The notes under the pieces are model-generated. The model saw only the letters and a list, made by a program, of their open reading frames with translations, ran no database searches and was not told where the DNA came from. The position numbers were made by a program, and so were the translations under genes. A stretch of 64,000 bases of DNA from Ruminococcus sp. (GTDB taxonomy: Bacteria > Bacillota > Clostridia > Oscillospirales > Acutalibacteraceae), in the NCBI GenBank assembly GCA_017457155.1, contig JAFTHZ010000020.1:62001-126000 (forward strand), in the 5' to 3' direction. Shown here piece after piece: positions 63,579 through 64,000 of this stretch; position 1 is the stretch's first letter; each line of letters starts with the position of its first letter.

Positions 63579-63995
63579 TTATGTGTTATATTCTTTGAAC
63601 AGGTCAGATTCTATAATCAGTACATCCTCAATGGGTACTGTGGTTTTATCCTGAAATGTGATTGTACTCTCATAGTCGTCGATTCTTCTGATTATCCCTG
63701 TGTGGTCAGTGTATTTTCCGCCTGCTTTAAGCTTGTCCTTAACAAAATATGTTATGGTAACAGGACTGTCTTTGCTAAGATTACTGATAATAATCTGTAG
63801 TTTCTCATTGATAAGTGCTTTGTCACCTTCTGTGAGTTCTATCTTTTTATCTGTCAGGCGGGCAGTTTCTTTGATTGCTTCATCGTGACCTGTCAGTGCT
63901 GCAAAAGGAGAGAACTGTGCTGCACGATCCCTCATAGACATATGTGGCCTTTTGGTTGATTGGTAGTGTGGCAGGTTAATTATATCCTCGTACAT
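63579..63995 (-). CDS. YolD-like protein
   Basis: 138-residue YolD-like protein. The HMSMRDRAAQFSPFAALTGHDEAI signature near the N-terminus and a C-terminal beta-rich part (GIIRRIDDYESTITFQDKTTVPIEDVLII) match the family found next to Y-family polymerase (ImuB/UvrX-like) genes. Its partner would be upstream, just beyond the window edge. Likely an accessory of translesion synthesis. The ACAGG ribosome-binding site lies in the last bases of the window. Confidence 0.85.
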   Translation of the reverse strand: MYEDIINLPHYQSTKRPHMSMRDRAAQFSPFAALTGHDEAIKETARLTDKKIELTEGDKALINEKLQIIISNLSKDSPVTITYFVKDKLKAGGKYTDHTGIIRRIDDYESTITFQDKTTVPIEDVLIIESDLFKEYNT

Positions 63996-64000
63996 CCTGT

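Overview
The window looks like a chromosomal segment of a Gram-positive, starch-degrading anaerobe of the Ruminococcus group (Oscillospiraceae). The best evidence is a secreted type I pullulanase that carries a dockerin and a starch-binding module, as in the amylosomes of Ruminococcus bromii-like bacteria. A complete glycogen operon with the Firmicutes GlgC/GlgD pair, Firmicutes-type RNase Y, RecD2, ComFC and a CpsB/C/D-type exopolysaccharide locus agree. The species assignment is inference. I see no insertion sequence, prophage, CRISPR array, tRNA or rRNA.

Layout. 1-5.0 kb: an FHA-ABC exporter (cut at the window edge), its permease, a zinc-ribbon Ser/Thr kinase with an extracellular glycan-binding-like domain, and a VanX-like dipeptidase lipoprotein. 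5-8 kb: a P-type cation ATPase behind a yybP-ykoY (Mn2+) riboswitch. 8-12 kb: a HAD hydrolase, a ClC transporter and a Na+/proline symporter. 11.9-12.6 kb: a small divergent regulator module (two XRE proteins against a Cys-rich small protein) with palindromic operators. 12.7-16.6 kb: an RNA/DNA-maintenance block, SRP RNA-dnaX-ybaB-recR-smpB-tmRNA, all on the minus strand. 16.7-22.8 kb: glgB-glgC-glgD-glgA; GlgB has a histone-like Lys/Ala/Pro tail. 23-28.7 kb: MATE exporter, GAPDH, a roughly 660-bp non-coding region, RNase Y and a PflX-like radical SAM protein. 29-32.8 kb: a three-gene ABC exporter behind a structured leader, followed by a sugar-kinase-like protein whose ASKHA motifs appear circularly permuted. 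33-37 kb: the dockerin pullulanase. 37-43 kb: small Cys-rich proteins, an unusual signal peptidase, MreB, ComFC and RecD2.

43-63.5 kb is one large co-directional exopolysaccharide locus. It holds Wzz-like, tyrosine kinase and phosphatase regulators, an SPQTG-anchored surface protein, an LCP ligase, a priming sugar transferase, five glycosyltransferases, a radical SAM/SPASM enzyme, a Wzy-like polymerase and a Wzx flippase. These are followed by a giant secreted phosphodiester-glycosidase-like protein with C-terminal wall/glucan-binding-type repeats, and by galE. Together they form a plausible Wzx/Wzy pathway: UDP-sugar supply (GalE), priming, assembly, flipping, polymerisation, length control and wall attachment. 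The window ends in a YolD-like protein.

The parts I consider least explained are the permuted ROK-like protein, the structured leader of the adjacent ABC operon, the SPASM enzyme inside the glycan locus, the signal peptidase lacking its usual general base, the GlgB tail and the long non-coding region before rny.
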